In this document: in pieces, positions 62,150 through 64,000 of the stretch
How positions within the stretch are numbered: position 1 is the stretch's first letter
Layout of the letters: the number at the start of each line of letters is the position of its first letter
Origin: Molanna angustata
Lineage: Eukaryota > Arthropoda > Insecta > Trichoptera > Molannidae
Assembly (NCBI GenBank): GCA_963576475.1
Contig: OY754979.1
Location: forward strand, 31,573,778-31,637,777
Direction of reading: 5' to 3'
DNA length: 64,000 bases
Position numbers and translations under genes: made by a program
Notes under the pieces: generated by a model
Told to the model about the DNA's origin: nothing
Seen by the model: the letters and a program-made list of their open reading frames with translations, nothing else
Database searches by the model: none

Positions 62150-62912
62150 ATTAAGTCTTTTTACATATTGTGTATAGGGGACTGCCATACAAATTGTATG
62201 AAGCGATGTCGTCACTAAAATCAATTTTTATAAAAATTGTTTAAAAAATTTTGAGATGTACTAATACAATAATTTATACTAATATTTTTTTGTAGAAAAT
62301 TAAATTAACTACTTGGGGTGTTTCGGTTTTTTTCGATATTTTTAAAAATTTTGGAAATATAGGTAGTTAAACACATAAATTTATCATAAAAAATTGTTTT
62401 TCTAAATAAAAAATGTTCGAGAAACCCTGGAATTTTTTTGAAAAAAAATATTTAAGATTTGGTATTTGTCCATTTTCGTACCAATTTTCAGCGTTCTAGC
62501 TTTTATATTTTCTGAGATAAATGGAAAAATAAAGTAAAAATTCAAAAGTTGATAACCCCTGACTGAAACAAAAATTCAAAACTATGAGTATAAAAGTTTT
62601 GTAGGCCTATAGCTATTTATAAAATCCGAAAATTTTGGGCTCTGTAAATTGAGCTAATCAAAAGTTATAAGGGGGGACGTATATACAGACACACACACAC
62701 AATGTTCTACTCCGAATTCTGAGTAAATCCGTATGTGGAACATTTATGCTTCGAAGCCTCTAAGTTGGTGTTTTTTGACTTCAAAGTTGGAAAAACTGTG
62801 AAAAATATAGATATGCATATAATCGTGTTCCTACACGCGTCTTGGATTTAAACTGCCTCTTCCTTCAAAAGAATTTCATTCTCTTGAACGAATCGACAGT
62901 TGGATTATTGCT
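62150..62912 (-). repeat. Repeat alpha, long minus-strand copy
   Basis: The reverse order of landmarks from the 54-kb copy is present: CATACAAATTGTATGAAGCG, GAGAAACCCTGGAATTTTTT, CAACCCCTGACTGAAACAAA (variant), AGTTATAAGGGGGGACGTAT, TTCTACTCCGAATTCTGAGT, GCTTCGAAGCCTCTAAGTTG and GAACGAATCGACAGTTGGAT. It lacks the transposon of the 54-kb copy. Confidence 0.85.
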
Positions 62913-62914
62913 TT

Positions 62915-63130
62915 CAGTGTCCCTGGTTTGGCAAAATAACATCACATATAGTTCAGCAATGAGGTTCACCGCCCATTGTGAATGTAGTGCATTTTGAGGT
63001 GAGACAAGTCTGGTGAGTGAGGATACACGAATGTGTCGTGTTTCCTTTTGTAAGGTGATGAAAACCCGAACAATTGTCGCTGATGATCCCACATTGTGGG
63101 ATGAACCGTGATGAGATATGATGTATCACT
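62915..63130 (+). repeat. SINE-D-like element
   Basis: AGCAATGAGGTTCACCGCCC, TTTTGAGGTGAGACAAGTCT, CTTTTGTAAGGTGATGAAAA and CCCACATTGTGGGATGAACC-GTGATGAGATATG parallel 32460-32745, with a diverged end. Confidence 0.65.
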
Positions 63131-63555
63131 AAAATCGAAGGCATAAAGATTTATTTATTAACACAGCTTTAATAACTATTTAAAAAAATGTGCGATTTTT
63201 GAATTTGTTTATATTTTTCAGAACCAATCAATTTTAGCGATAAATGTTAAAGAAAATCATTCATCTTCGTTATGCAAATTGCGCGATTTAAAGCAAGAAT
63301 TATCATTTATTCATATTTCCACAAACTTCTGTATTTTTGTATATTTGTATTTTTCAGGAAAGAAAGCTTATTTTACGCCAGACGTGTTTTTTGAGTTGCC
63401 TCATTAAAATTCTGTGATATTTATGCAGCCTTATTTACTTTAACCCCATTTCATTCAAATTTAAACAATTATTCTACATCTTGTTTTGAGAATAATTAGA
63501 TGGAAAAGGTTTTTCGGAAAAACTGACTCGTTGTGAGTTTATGTCGGAAAGTTCT
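63131..63555. other. AT-rich spacer, nothing recognised
   Basis: No supported feature was seen. Confidence 0.45.
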
Positions 63556-63559
63556 GGAT

Positions 63560-63690
63560 TTATATGTATCAGGGCAGCAGGTGTTTGGAGGGGTCTGAGA
63601 ACAGATAAATATTTAACGGCGGGCGGCCAAGGCGCTGGAGTTTTGCCGAAACCCACAGAGCTTTTGTTACGTCCCAAAGGGAAGGGTAAT
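63560..63690. other. GC-richer unclassified block
   Basis: GTATCAGGGCAGCAGGTGTT, TTAACGGCGGGCGGCCAAGG and CGCTGGAGTTTTGCCGAAAC contrast with the surroundings. A minus-strand frame contains GFGKTPAPWPPAVKYLSVLR without an assignable family. Confidence 0.25.
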
Positions 63691-63924
63691 AATGCATGAT
63701 GTTAATCTTGTATCATCAAATATTTGAACCTTCACCCGTTTCTGCTCTCTTAATAACACACTCTGCTCCTCTGTATCAAATATGGACATTTCCCACTATT
63801 TATTGTTTGCGCTAAGTCTATTCGACGGGGTAAATTCAGCGCTCTAACTTTTCATTTTGTTTAACTTTGCGATGTATTTATTGTATCCCATGCAAAATGG
63901 TTTGATCTTTTGAAAATATGTAAA

Positions 63925-64000
63925 AAACACTTACTTAGAAGCTTCACATCATAAACGTTCGATACATGAATTTTAACATTTAGTGTGTCTGTTCCCCCCC
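63925..64000 (+). repeat. Repeat alpha, left part, cut by the window edge
   Basis: CTTAGAAGCTTCACATCATA, ACATTTAGTGTGTCTG and the closing C run match 19805-19900. The rest lies beyond the window. Confidence 0.7.

Overview
The window reads as AT-rich, gene-poor nuclear DNA of an arthropod, most likely an insect. A moth or butterfly is my best guess. The evidence is the set of retrotransposon remnants (RTE-like LINEs whose short 3' ends run straight into GAA microsatellites, Jockey/CR1/R1-like fragments, tRNA-derived SINEs, a Helitron with a PIF1-type helicase), the common GTAGGTACC-like words, introns with insect-type splice sites and no bacterial gene organisation. The order of insect is inference.

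Almost every long open frame lies in, or antisense to, a broken transposable element. Layout: 1-5.2 kb holds LINE scraps, a 386-bp fold-back MITE and a CR1/L2-like LINE with one stop codon. 5.6-14.2 kb holds tandem duplications, a minisatellite grown from a SINE, an RTE LINE, an R1-like fragment and SINEs. 14.5-18.2 kb is a nested stack: a Helitron containing a LINE, which contains a solo LTR. 18.4-24.8 kb holds MITE, LINE and SINE pieces, a DUF4817-type transposon split by an insertion, tandem repeats and one CpG-rich block. 26.7-33.4 kb is LINE-dominated, with one LINE insertion that has a 13-bp target-site duplication. 34-36 kb holds a 687-bp palindrome inside TTAA duplications and two short tandem arrays. 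37-43.5 kb holds more LINEs and a second solo LTR of the same family. 44.7-47.9 kb carries the only probable non-LINE, non-Helitron gene: a THAP zinc-finger gene on the minus strand with recognisable splice sites and a single in-frame stop, between two almost identical 295-bp direct repeats. 48-53.3 kb holds a LINE, a MITE and tandem arrays. 54-58 kb carries two inverted copies of a DNA transposon with 9-bp target-site duplications; one interrupts an older repeat whose empty sites are also in the window. 58-64 kb holds satellites, SINEs, an LTR-like block with a poly(A)-signal hairpin, and repeat remnants.

Nothing here works as a pathway. What the window offers is a readable history of insertions, several non-autonomous families that can be delimited to the base, and a candidate THAP gene. 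Family names alpha, beta, gamma and delta, LINE-A, LINE-B and SINE-A to SINE-D are local labels used only in this answer.
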